Below are positions 1 through 9,840 of a stretch of 64,000 nucleotides of DNA, piece by piece; positions within the stretch are counted from its first letter, which is position 1, and each line of letters begins with the position of its first letter. The translations under genes and the position numbers were made by a program. Source of the stretch: Heligmosomoides polygyrus polygyrus (taxonomy: Eukaryota > Nematoda > Chromadorea > Rhabditida > Heligmosomidae); assembly GCA_947396885.1 (NCBI GenBank), contig OX377202.1, positions 62,522,034 to 62,586,033 on the forward strand. Direction: 5' to 3'. The notes beneath the pieces are model-generated. The model saw nothing but the letters and a program-made list of their open reading frames with translations. It did no database searches and had not been told where the DNA came from.

Positions 1-58
1 CTGACCAGAGGGTTTCGCGCTTCAAAGAAAGGCTGCTGTGTAAAAGTTCCTTGGACCA

Positions 59-1388
59 GATATGGTGTCATAGTTCAAATACAGGGGCCCATAAGTCCTG
101 CAACAAAAACATAGGCGTATAAAAAGGCTAAGAATGCACTAAATTTGGTACATTTTTAAACCGTGTTTGCCCATGGTTTGTAGATTATGGTGGAGAGGTA
201 TTATTCATAAGGGACCACTCCTGGATTGATAAGAGCCTTCAGATCGTGTGGGTTGCTTTGCAGCTCACGCCGCAGCCCCTCTTACGGAGTTTTACTTCTT
301 ATTCGTTCCAAAGAAGATATTGAACAATAGTTTTCCCAGGCTTTATAGAGCAAGACATTTTCTTAAAGATGGTTAATAAACAAAGATTGAAAATCTAAAG
401 ATTTAGGAATTTCACAGCTAGTCTTTCGCAGGTGCAATATTTTGCAGATGGACTGAGAACCGCTACCACGTCCTTTCTTTTGCTGTTACAGGAATCGCTT
501 TACCAGAATGTGCGTTTTGCCTTTAAACAGCGCGATTGAGTGTCTAATATATGGTGTTAGGTGTTCGTTTCTATCAAACGAATATTTTCATTGATTTTCA
601 CTATTTTTACACAAAAACCTATGGAGTGTGGGGAGACATTTTGGAAAATCGTGTGTGGCAAAAACCTGTCATGCGTGGCCGTTGTTTTTATATCATCGGG
701 TTCCCGCAAAGGTATCATTAAACGCACTATTATTTTGACCTTCCTGGGATCGCTCAACTTCGAGAAATTTTTCATCAAATGAGGCAGAGGCTGAATACCC
801 ATTTCGAACGACGCGCTCCAACTGCGCTTACAAATTTTTCCTTCTACTCTCTTCTCCTCATAGCTGAGTCTTCATCTCACTTGTGGACTTGTAGAGCTCT
901 CCTTGTAGTTTTCTAGAAACAACATATTGCTGAGTAATAGATTACGCACACGGCTGAATATTGAATTTGTTCCAGATGGTTGCTGCATCGTGTATGATCA
1001 GAAAATTAATAGCGTTCTTCTACTATAGTTCAGATCCGTTCATCCAATGTTCACTCTTGAGAAGCCTTTGCACTGCCCTACGCAATACCATCATACTGCA
1101 TGTTCAACAACCAATCTTCCGAAATTTAGTCACATCGGAACGGAAGCGCCCTACCACGGGCCAGAGAAGAATTTTCGGTAGTTTTACGTGAGAGCGCATT
1201 ACTTTGTAATAAGAGCAGCTACAACCATGATACTTTCCAGAAGTATAACACTAAGTATATGCTACATAACTTTCGGTATGCGGTTTTTTGCAATTGGAAA
1301 AAGGCAACTAATAAGGCCTCCTAATTTTGGTGCAGGACTTATGGGTCACCCTGTAGAATGCATTCTATTTTGAAGCTATGACACCATA
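59..1388. mobile_element. Non-autonomous TIR element, about 1.33 kb
   Basis: ATATGGTGTCATAG at 59 is matched in inverse by CTATGACACCATAT ending at 1388. The similarity continues inward through CCCATAAGTCCTGCA and TGCAGGACTTATGGG. The interior has no recognisable transposase. Confidence 0.6.
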
Positions 1389-1835
1389 TCTATCTATTCT
1401 ACATTTCGAAGATAGGTTACGTTAGTTACTCCGGGCGAACCACAGCACTAGATCTACCGCTGCCGCTTCCGGCCCGCTCTTACCAGTCCTTATCCCTTAC
1501 CGCTCTCACTACAGCTCCTTCACGTGGCCACCCCACAGCCAACTACGTGACCTTCGACAAATCAGACCTCGTTAAGAAGTTTCACTTTGCAGTTTTTACA
1601 CCGATATTCGTAATCGCCATAACGAGCTCCTTCTAATGACCCTAGTCCTCACTTGAAGCTCCACCCACGAAAGATCATAACCCTTTACTAGTAAGATGAG
1701 CTATTAGACTGGCTTCAAGGGGTTGATCTTCTTGAGTACTCAAAGTGTTTGCACTTTCACAAAATCACCTTTCAGAAAGGTAACCTAGCTGCAGCAGTTG
1801 ACCAACCATCACTTGAGTTTACTTTAAATATGAGA
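1389..1835. other. No recognised feature
   Basis: Unique-looking, mixed-composition sequence. I see no coding signal or repeat. Confidence 0.4.
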
Positions 1836-1917
1836 GAAGCGTCTTTGCTGAAGGGTCTAACAAATTGATGAGCAGCAGCATTCATCAATTTGTTGAACCC
1901 TTCAGCAAAGACGCTAG
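1836..1917. repeat. Long hairpin, about 35 bp arms with 10-12 nt loop
   Basis: AGCGTCTTTGCTGAAGGGT on the left pairs with ACCCTTCAGCAAAGACGCT on the right, and the arms continue as CAAATTGATGA and TCATCAATTTG around GCAGCAGCAT, with only two mismatches. It could be a tiny MITE or a small-RNA precursor. Confidence 0.7.
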
Positions 1918-2094
1918 CGACGTTAATGTGTTTGCAAGCTTGGTCTGAGTTACCATAGTTCTTTCAGCCCAGCCTGAACTGGTGCTTTAATATCGACGCA
2001 AGGAACCACAAGCATGTCGTGACGAGATCAGTGCAATTTTTAGGACAATTATTACACCCCTCCACAGCATAGGCATTAGGTGCCCGGTAGCTGC

Positions 2095-3480
2095 GGTGGC
2101 CGCATCCGCACTTACAACGGAGGCCCATGATCTTCCTCCAGAAGATTCTCAATGTGACCCTTTTGATCTTGCAGAGCATCGAAGGAGGATCACAGAACTG
2201 TGTTTCGTTTTTGCTAAATACCCTTGGGCGCTCCAAAAATGGCAACACAATTGTATCACTTCATGGTGGGCTCATAAGGCAAGAGCGACACCTGGAATGC
2301 CCCTGTTGTGCTCTGAACTTAACTTGCAAAAAGTTTGAAGCTCAAATTAAAGTTTGATTATAGTAATATGATAATTTCCTACACTTCCTAGACGACGGTG
2401 CAGTGTGCATTTATGTGATTCATTCGCAGCAATGGCGGCAGACTGGGTGGCCGAGTGGATAACGATGCGGACTTTCGGAAGGGGCACGAGGGATCGATTC
2501 CGGGATGTTGGGGGATTTGCTAGGTGGTCCGTTTCCATTTTTACAAAAGAAGGGTACATTATGGTTTTGGTAGGGTACCGTGTTATAGGGTAGCGATGAA
2601 TAAGGGTGACGAGGACCACCGATTTCGCCCTGAATATGGGAATTACTTAAGCCGCTGACTACGAATCCTTATCTAAATCTTCACTTTTCTTGCACTACTT
2701 TGTATCTCAAAGTCGAGGGTTGGAAAATAACATTGGAGAAGACCACGTTGGAGAGGAGCGCGACTCTACTAACGTAGACATGTTTAGTCACACATATCTT
2801 CTGCAACCTAACGTAGTCGACCGAAATTTTAAAATTAGATATCCTATCCGCGATCAGCATCTAAATAACCCCTGGGCGATGTTTGGGCGAAATTTTTTCT
2901 CTCGACTTTTCCTCGAGATTTGGAGCCGTGAAGGGCAGCAGTGCCGATTATTCTGCTTGCACTCCTTCACTTACACATACCCATCGTAACCTTCTGTAAT
3001 CTATCACTTCACTGAAATTGGTTGCCAGATTGGTGATCTACATCCCAAACAACCCTATATAATGAATTTTGGACGATTCCTTTCGACCTCTAGAGTTAAG
3101 GAAGCGAGTGCAAGTACTCCTATCTGCAATGCTCCTGCTTTTCAGCTTCTTCCATATCTAACAACAGTTTGAAGGCAGGCTTTGCAAGTGAGTGCGGTAC
3201 CCTACCGACGAATGAATCACTTGAATGCACTCTGCAGCTTCGTCTAGGAAACGAAGAAAATTATCGTGTGGCTACAATCAAACTTTAACTTCAGCTCCAA
3301 ACCTTTTGTAAGTTAAGTTCAGAGCACGACAGAGCCATTACAGGTGTCACTTTTGCCTTATCAGCCCGCCCTGAAGTGACACCGTGTTTTGCCATTTTTG
3401 GGCCACTCAGGGGCATTTAGCAAAAACGAAACAGTTCTGCGATCCTCGTCTGATGCACTATAAGACAATATGCAGTGCCG
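2095..3480. mobile_element. Foldback family A, copy 1
   Basis: A left arm near 2110-2340 is repeated in inverse near 3300-3480; shared words include TTAACTTGCAAAAAGTTTG and its near-inverse. The interior matches 28230-29340 in the same order. A tRNA-derived segment sits at about 2445-2510 (box A TGGCCGAGTGG, box B GATCGATTCC). Non-coding. Confidence 0.6.
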
Positions 3481-4857
3481 GACATGCCGCTGCGTCCAAC
3501 AAGCACAAGCGGAGCGAAAGATGAAGAGCGGCGCAAAAGGGCACCGGAGAGCGCCGTTTTCCGCTCGCCACGCGTCGCGTGCGACGCAAGTCGGGTTAGG
3601 GCGCTACGCCCTTAACTTCTCAACGTTAGGCTGATGGAAGGAGCCAGGGAGCAGAACGATGTTACGAATGGTCATCGCGGCTGCGGCAGCCATCGCCGCC
3701 CTGTCATTAGCGGCTCCTGCGCCTATCCACGCGTTTGGACGAGCATGGTATACTGTCTGGAACTAACTGCCGGCATGGCGCTCTGCGAACAATGCATATG
3801 GGCCCGGCAGAATCAATCGAGTCGGCAGGACCGCTCGCTGAATGAAGATAGGATGATGGGCTGATCGAAGGAGCCTATCCACGCGTTTGGACGGGCACGG
3901 CCTACTGTCTGGAACTAACTGCCGGCATGGCGCTCTGTGAACAATGCATATAGGCCCGGCAGAATCAATCGAGTCGACGCGAGAGATCGGAGCGGAACAT
4001 TTTCGACAAATATCAATTTTTTGATAATTTCGCCTCGAGGACAAGGCCGCAGCAGAGGGGCGATGACGTCACCGAAAATCAATGTTTCGAATTTGGCCAA
4101 GTAGGGTAACATTCGATAGCGTTTTTGAAGAAAAATTGAAAGGTGCTACTCAGAGTGGCGAGAACTGTAATCTGAGCGAACAAGGGCGCGAGAACAGTCC
4201 GTTCTTAGGATACTTCGCTTGCTTTGAACTGCTAGAGCTTCTTACTTACTGCAAAATCCATAAGCTGCAGCCCGAAGGGTTCACATTTGACAGAGTCATC
4301 GCGCTCCAAACACGCGTGCAATTTACGAGTGGTCGCGCCACCTCGACTGATAGATTCGATTGTGTATACGTTGTTCTCGGTGCACTCCAGATGCAAGCTG
4401 GAGTCTTATGGTTAGAGCAATGCCTGAGTAGGTCGGCTAAGGTTTTCTGATAAAACTCACTAAACGCTCACTCTACAAGCTGTCGCGTCCACTCCATTGA
4501 TAGGTTCTATTCTTTATGCATTGTTCACGGCGCACTCCAGATGCAAGCTGGACAGTCCCAGAGCAATGCCTGAGTAGGGCGGTTAAGCATTTCTGATAAA
4601 ACTTCCTAAACGCTCACTCTACAAGCTGTTGCGCCCACTCGATTGGTTCTGTCGGGCCTATATGCATTGTTCACAACACGCCATGCCTGCAGTAGCTCCA
4701 AACAGTAGGCCATGCTCGTCCAAACGCATGGGTAGGCTCCTTCCATTAGCCTAACGTCCAGAAGTTGAGGACGCCGCACCGTAAACGATTTGCATCCGGG
4801 CGACGCGTGGTGAGCGGAAAACGGCGCTCTCCGGCGCCTATACCTTTGTCCTTTTCG
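3481..4857. repeat. Family B: minisatellite arms in inverted orientation
   Basis: CCTATCCACGCGTTTGGACG occurs at about 3721 and again at about 3877, a tandem unit of about 156 bp. Related units run in the opposite direction at about 4320-4740 (GCACTCCAGATGCAAGCTGG twice). A further fragment lies at 51,400-51,830. ORFs crossing these arms are by-products of the repeats. Confidence 0.65.
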
Positions 4858-4970
4858 AATTTCGAATAAATTCGAATTTCGAATATTCGAATATTCGAAA
4901 GAGGCCAATATTCGAATATTCGATTATTCGAATATTCGAAGGTTCGAATATCGAATATTTGAATATTTTT
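4858..4970. repeat. TTCGAA satellite, locus 1
   Basis: Dense short palindromes built from TTCGAATATTCGAA, self-complementary at every scale. Related tracts occur at 7650-7815, 60840-60960 and 61570-61710. Confidence 0.85.
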
Positions 4971-5094
4971 TTTATCAATTTCTTAACAAGACAGTGGTAC
5001 TCCTTTTCGAAAACCAGGGAAGTGTGGCCTTATGTTAAAATGACGTTTGAGTTTCGCGCGTCGTTCAAAGTGCGCCGAATTGTGTGTATGCAAT

Positions 5095-5800
5095 CTGACA
5101 AGGCAACGGTCTGAAGCGCATGCCTGAACGGGAAGAGCGAGTAATATAGGTAGAATCCCCATCCCTCAATTAGTGTAAAAATGTGTTTGTTTTTTGCCAA
5201 GTCGTTAAACCCAAGGGGGTCGTTGTATTTACAATGGAATCGGCGCCTCACGAGTTCGGGGGTCTTGTACACCCGCGGAGCCTCTGCCGGCAAGCGGATC
5301 GGAGCGCAGTGGATAGTGACGTTGCTTCGTGAGTGGGAGGTCGGGGGTTCCACTCTCCTGCTCTGCTACATTTTTGCACTTCATGAGATTTGAAGGATTC
5401 TGACATCTATACAATTTTCAAATTTTTTTGCCTAATTTTCCAACTGTACACCATGGAGAGTAACTTTCTTGCCACTTGTTTATTACTGACCAGTTTTTTA
5501 ACCACAAGGCAATGAAAAAGCTAATCAACATAATGATGTATAAACATTCAACACCAGTGATGCACGGGCAGAAGCGCATGAAACAGAGGCACTGGTCACA
5601 ATACGGACAGCGTACAAAAACTACAGGCTCCTCACAGGTACACCAGCGACACCACCTTCATAACGTCATTATAATAAATCCGCTCTGCTTCATTTACCCG
5701 CAGCTACCCGCAGCTTTGACATTTACCTTTAGGATGTTGTCCCTTTTTTGCAGGTCAAAAGGAAAGTCGTGCACAATGACGTCAGAGTGAAGTCGTTCCA
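5095..5800 (+). repeat. Family C foldback, copy 1 plus arm
   Basis: Contains AAGTCGTTAAACCCAAGG, a tRNA-like segment (CAAGCGGATCGGAGCGCAG), and ACAGGCTCCTCACAG. The same order of blocks occurs at 58805-59660. Confidence 0.65.
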
Positions 5801-6180
5801 CCCGAAAACGTTATCGTATGTCCACTGCTTGCTTACCTCTCCACGTCCCCTTCAGTTCATCTTGCGGATTCTAATCTTCTTCCACCACTTCCAGCTGTTC
5901 GTCTTCGCCAACTTCAAGTTGACGTGCTTCGAAGTTCTTGAGTATGTTGGCCATCAGTTCGGCCAGCTTGATTTCTTCCCTCGAAGGCACCTTCTATAAA
6001 GGTGGGCCACACTTCAGCGTGGTGGGTTACCACTCGAGCATTGGCGGACATTGTTGGTGTTAGGTTTTAGGAAACCTCTAGAACCTCTGATTTCCTGTTG
6101 ACAGGCAAAGATGAGGGGAAGAGTGTATCGATGGTTGTTAGCGTCCGTTTGCGGGAACCACAGACCTCGTTTCTTCTTTG
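5801..6180. other. No recognised feature
   Basis: Sequence between family C and the RTE tail. Only short chance ORFs are seen. Confidence 0.3.
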
Positions 6181-6182
6181 AA

Positions 6183-6527
6183 CCACTTGTGACGTCACTC
6201 TCGACTCCTTCTTCTTCTTCAACGTTTGTCCCGCTTCGTAGCGGAGTCCGCTCTTCTAGTGTCATGACGCCACCTTTCTCGATCCTGCGCTTCATCAGGG
6301 TGGACGCCAGTTACTTTCATGTCCATATGTAATGTATCGGACCAACGTTGCTTCGGGCGTCCTCTGGGCCGCTTTCCTGACACTTCCAACTCAAGGCCTA
6401 TCTTGTGGACGCTGTCTTCCTTCCCACACAGAACGTGGCCGTACCATCGCAAGCGAGCTTCGCGCATCTTGTCCGCTATCTCAGCCTTTATACGTCGTTC
6501 GTATTGTGACAAGTGCTTCTTCTTCAT
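6183..6527 (-). pseudogene. RTE-type LINE 3' end (reverse transcriptase C-terminus)
   Basis: Minus-strand ORF 6219-6527 reads KMREARLRWYGHVLCGKE, then GKRPRGRPKQRWSD and MDMKVTGVHPDEAQDRERWR, the characteristic C-terminal tail of RTE-clade polyproteins. It ends in a (GAAGAA)-type tail. It is 5'-truncated, with no catalytic RT motif left. Confidence 0.85.
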
Positions 6528-6539
6528 GCACGTTGTGCG

Positions 6540-6880
6540 TGTGTATCACTGATGTTGAACGTTTATACATCATTATGTTGAATACCACAGCATGCAGCTG
6601 GAAAGATTAGTAGAAAACCTCTGAAATGGCATAGACAGCGGAATCCAAAAAATCTCAACAATCAGTTGAATGCAAAAGTGCAGCAGCGCAGGAGAATTGA
6701 ACCCTTGATCTCCCTCGCATGAAGCCACGTCTCTATCCACTGGCTGCGACCCGCTTGCGGCAGAGGCATCGCGGGCATACAACACCGCCGAACTCGCGAG
6801 GCGCCGATTACATTGCAGACACAACGACCTCCTACTCCTTGGGTTTAACGACTTCGCAAAATTTTTTCGCTATAACACTG
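6540..6880 (-). repeat. Family C foldback, copy 1 minus arm
   Basis: Inverse of the 5095-5520 blocks: TTGGGTTTAACGACTTCGC, CCACTGGCTGCGACCCGCTTG. The RTE fragment lies between the two arms. Confidence 0.6.
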
Positions 6881-7640
6881 TCCAAGTCGTAGTGTCTTAT
6901 CAGTTTGTATTCCAGCCATAGGCTTCGGGTCCGTTTGCTTATAATTGACGCGAAACTCTTCATCGGAGCGAGAAAACAGAGTGAATGCCATTCATGAGCC
7001 TCCAATGTGCTTTTTCTGCACCAGATCGCCTTTGTGTTTCTTCTTCGTCCGTGCTAGCCATTCTTTTACCACCTAGAAGCTTTGGTATAACCTAAGGAAA
7101 GACAGTAACCTATGGAGTAAGATCTATAACAACCTAGCTCTGCTTATCCAGAGTGGTTCTCTCTTCTCAGTGCACACAATTCTTAGGGAAGCAGAGGGTG
7201 CTTCATTGTCATTATACCTTTGTCACCGTCTTTTGGTCTTGTGAAGGAAAATGATGGAGCAGCCTCCGCGGCGCTTGGACAACGGCATCTGAGCCTGGAC
7301 ACTACCTTCACAGCCTCGGCTCGGTCCTCAGCTTGGCCTCGCCTCGCTCGTCGCCCTCAGCCTCAATAGCGCTTTTCACCACTTACTGTACTCGATACTC
7401 TCCACTCCATTAGCCCTGGTTTAACATAAGAGTAGCGGTAGTATGTCGGCCACGGGACAATAGATCCATTGATCGACATCGATTTACCACAGCTGATAAT
7501 TACCGATCCCCTTTCGCAATTAACGAATTGTTAGAAGAGTAATGACAATCTGAAGCCTTCGTGTATGCCGCTCTGTCGAACGCAGTTTACAGTGGGTAAT
7601 AAAAAATAAGTAAATGTCAATCATTGGGTGACCAAATAAG
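6881..7640. other. No recognised feature
   Basis: About 760 bp with no coding call. A C/T-rich CpG-containing patch (CTCGGCTCGGTCCTCAGC) lies near 7316-7350. Confidence 0.3.
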
Positions 7641-7649
7641 TAAGGTGTT

Positions 7650-7815
7650 CATTTGATTATTCGAATATTCGACAATTCGAGATTCGAAATTTTGAGAATC
7701 GAATAATATTCGTTCATTCGAAATTCGAAATTTTGAAAATCGAATATTATTCGATCACTCGAAATTCAAAATTTTGAAAATCGAATATTATTCGATCATT
7801 CGAAATTCGAAATTT
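7650..7815. repeat. TTCGAA satellite, locus 2
   Basis: Roughly 60 bp tandem units, each carrying AAAATCGAATATTATTCGAT and ATTCGAAATTCGAAATTTT. Confidence 0.85.
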
Positions 7816-8010
7816 TTTCCCAAGGGCAGAGGTATACCGGCGCCCTTTTGCGCCGCTTCTCATCTTTGGCGCCGCTTATGCTTGTTGGACGCAAGCGGCA
7901 TGTCCAGTACTGTAGGTCACGTTGCGAATCTTTGGGGGAAAGTTCATGGGCCTCCCGCATGAGAAGAAAGTGTCTGTGGGAGGCTGAGTTTACTACGCAC
8001 AACGCCTTAG
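7816..8010. repeat. Fragment of families B and A
   Basis: GCGCCGCTT and GACGCAAGCGGCATGTCC mirror 3485-3540; CTTTGGGGGAAAGTTCATGG matches the family A end also seen at 28060 and 29520. Confidence 0.5.
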
Positions 8011-8560
8011 GATTTTTTGCTTACTTCTGACTGATTACAACACTTTAGCAACGCTGTTAAGGGAAACATCTTGGAACTTCTGGCAATGTTTTCACACCTC
8101 ACTTTGCATTGTGCTCCCATATTCCTTCACAACACAGAAAGAAACTACCCGCAGTCATCTTCAGGAAACATTTCCAATTCACAAGTAGTGCGCAATGTGA
8201 ATTGCGAAATTGTTAAAACCAGCTACCCTGTTTCGTGCTAAATTCGTTGAAACGCTGCGATACTTGGATCGCTTTTACCACGTTGTATAGGAGAGCAAGG
8301 AGTAAACTCTGATTACGACTGGAGGCGCCTCTGTAAGTGAACTGAGCACCTGATGCGTCCACGAGTTAAACTTTTCGTTAGCGGTACAGCGATTGTTTCA
8401 CGACTAAAATGACTCCACACTTCTACAATTATTTAGCGATGGATAGTTCACGGATGACGTAGCCGACAGGAGAACTGGATTTGCTAGCGCAATTCATTGC
8501 ACGGGACAAATCCTTAATCGAAGAACACCTTCGATGGCTTCCTTTGCTTGAGAGGCAGAA
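8011..8560. other. No recognised feature
   Basis: No coding or repeat signal seen. Confidence 0.3.
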
Positions 8561-8589
8561 TTCGTGGTTCCGATCATTATGTTTGAAGC

Positions 8590-8715
8590 ACAGTCGGAGG
8601 AGGTGCCAGCTGTCGCATGCATCCGATACCAGGATCTCGGTTCGGATTTTCGCCAAGGCCAGCCAAGCCTTCCAGACCTTCGCATCTGCCGAATGTCATT
8701 AGCGAGGCCACCGAA
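8590..8715 (+). repeat. tRNA-derived SINE D, degenerate fragment
   Basis: CCGATACCAGGATCTCGGTTCGGATTTTCG contains the box B region (split here: CTCGGTTCGGATTTTCG). The following AGGCCAGCCAAGCC is also in the full copies. Confidence 0.6.
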
Positions 8716-9095
8716 ACGTGAATTTTTTTCAACTAGAAGCCTAGGTAACCAGCCTAGGTAGCCTAGGTATACATTTTGGCCAAATTCAATGATCGCTCTA
8801 TGCTCTGCTATCCTTAGGCTACTCCGGAGCATAATTTGTTTTTTCTTGTGCCCAATTAGTCTAATTTTTCTGTTTCGCGCAACTGCTACGAATAGACCCT
8901 GCATGCCGTCTTCCATACGATTCGTTTGAGCTCATACAGCACCCGATGTGCTGATCGTCAACAAAATAGCAATTAGCCTTATTCTCCGTTTCTCTGTTTC
9001 AGCTTACTTTGCAGGTTAGGATCTTCTTCAGCAGTTATTTTAGGGTGGATGTTAATCATGTAGTGATTTAGCTGCAAGAAAACTTTTATAAGGAT
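8716..9095. other. No recognised feature
   Basis: Contains a short CCTAGGTA repetition near 8740-8770 and nothing else I can name. Confidence 0.3.
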
Positions 9096-9330
9096 TAAAT
9101 GGGGAGCAATGAGGTGCCTAAGAAATGGGGGTTGCTGGCTGTCACATGTAGCCGACACCAGGTTCTCGGTTTCACATTCAGGTCCACCACCCGTTTTCCT
9201 TGGTTGGCAAATTGGTACCAGACTTGTCCGGGAAGGATAAAAATTGACTTCCTTGACTGGCCATCGCAAGTCATTGTTTAGGTTAGATACAAACTCCACG
9301 ACATCCCGTAGAAGTCGAATGAGTGGCGCA
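9096..9330 (+). repeat. tRNA-derived SINE D, diverged copy
   Basis: CCGACACCAGGTTCTCGG, TTGGTACCAGACTTGTCCGG and CACGACATCCCGTAGAAG follow the order of the full SINE copies read from the tRNA end. Confidence 0.6.
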
Positions 9331-9627
9331 TCTCAAGTTGATAACGAAAAAAGTAACGCTGTCCTTTATCCTTAACATTCATGCAATGAAATGCCAAAAA
9401 AGAAAACTCGCTCAGGTGTACATCCGGCGCATGCCTTTTCTGGTCTGACAACAGCACAAAAGCTTTGTCTTTCTTCTTCTCGCTCGCTGCCTTCCCTTTT
9501 TCTTTCCGTTCGAGAACTGGCATTATCATGTGTCGGTGATGTTCGCTTCATCTTTAGAGATCTAGACCAGAGCCGATCGGTGGCGTCCACAGTTAATGTT
9601 GTCGGAGAGCAGCCCTGGCAATTTTAG
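9331..9627 (+). other. Possible 5' flank of exon 1A
   Basis: Short non-repetitive stretch before exon 1A, pyrimidine-rich around 9470-9510. I see no TATA-like or other defined promoter element that I would stand behind. Confidence 0.2.
9620..9627 (+). promoter_or_regulatory. Candidate splice or trans-splice acceptor before exon 1A
   Basis: CAATTTTAG is a nematode-type acceptor about 20 nt before ATG 9648, where a spliced leader could be joined. A competing ATG at 9643 opens a two-codon ORF. Transcript ends are needed to separate cis from trans use. Confidence 0.3.
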
Positions 9628-9647
9628 GTTGCACGACGACCAATGGA

Positions 9648-9840
9648 ATGATCCTATTTTTGTGTCAGAATGGCGCGGACGGCGAAGCGGCGAAGGCGAC
9701 GGACGTCCCGCTGCTCAAACCCTCACAAGACGCGCGGCAGCGGCCGCGGCTCGGCCACAGCGCCCGTCTACTGCTCGGGATCTGCTTCGTTGCGGCTCTG
9801 CTCGTCACCGCGTTGCTGGCCATCTACTGGCAGTTATCAG
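9648..9840 (+). CDS. M13 peptidase exon 1A: cytosolic tail and transmembrane anchor
   Basis: Encodes a short polar tail with a basic stretch ([13 protein letters not shown]) followed by a 21-residue hydrophobic segment starting [13 protein letters not shown], the signal-anchor layout of type II M13 enzymes. Donor GTACTG at 9841; the last base is the first base of a Glu codon completed by exon 2. Three starts are possible: ATG 9648; an exon beginning at 9669 after TGTGTCAG; or a mRNA 5' end (cis or spliced leader) at 9628 after AATTTTAG. No in-frame ATG follows 9669, so that acceptor would need an upstream coding exon. Confidence 0.8.

Noticed and set aside
5030..6824. Several 70-107 codon ORFs
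   Set aside because: They lie within the family C repeat and recur in other copies with stops; no coding conservation visible.
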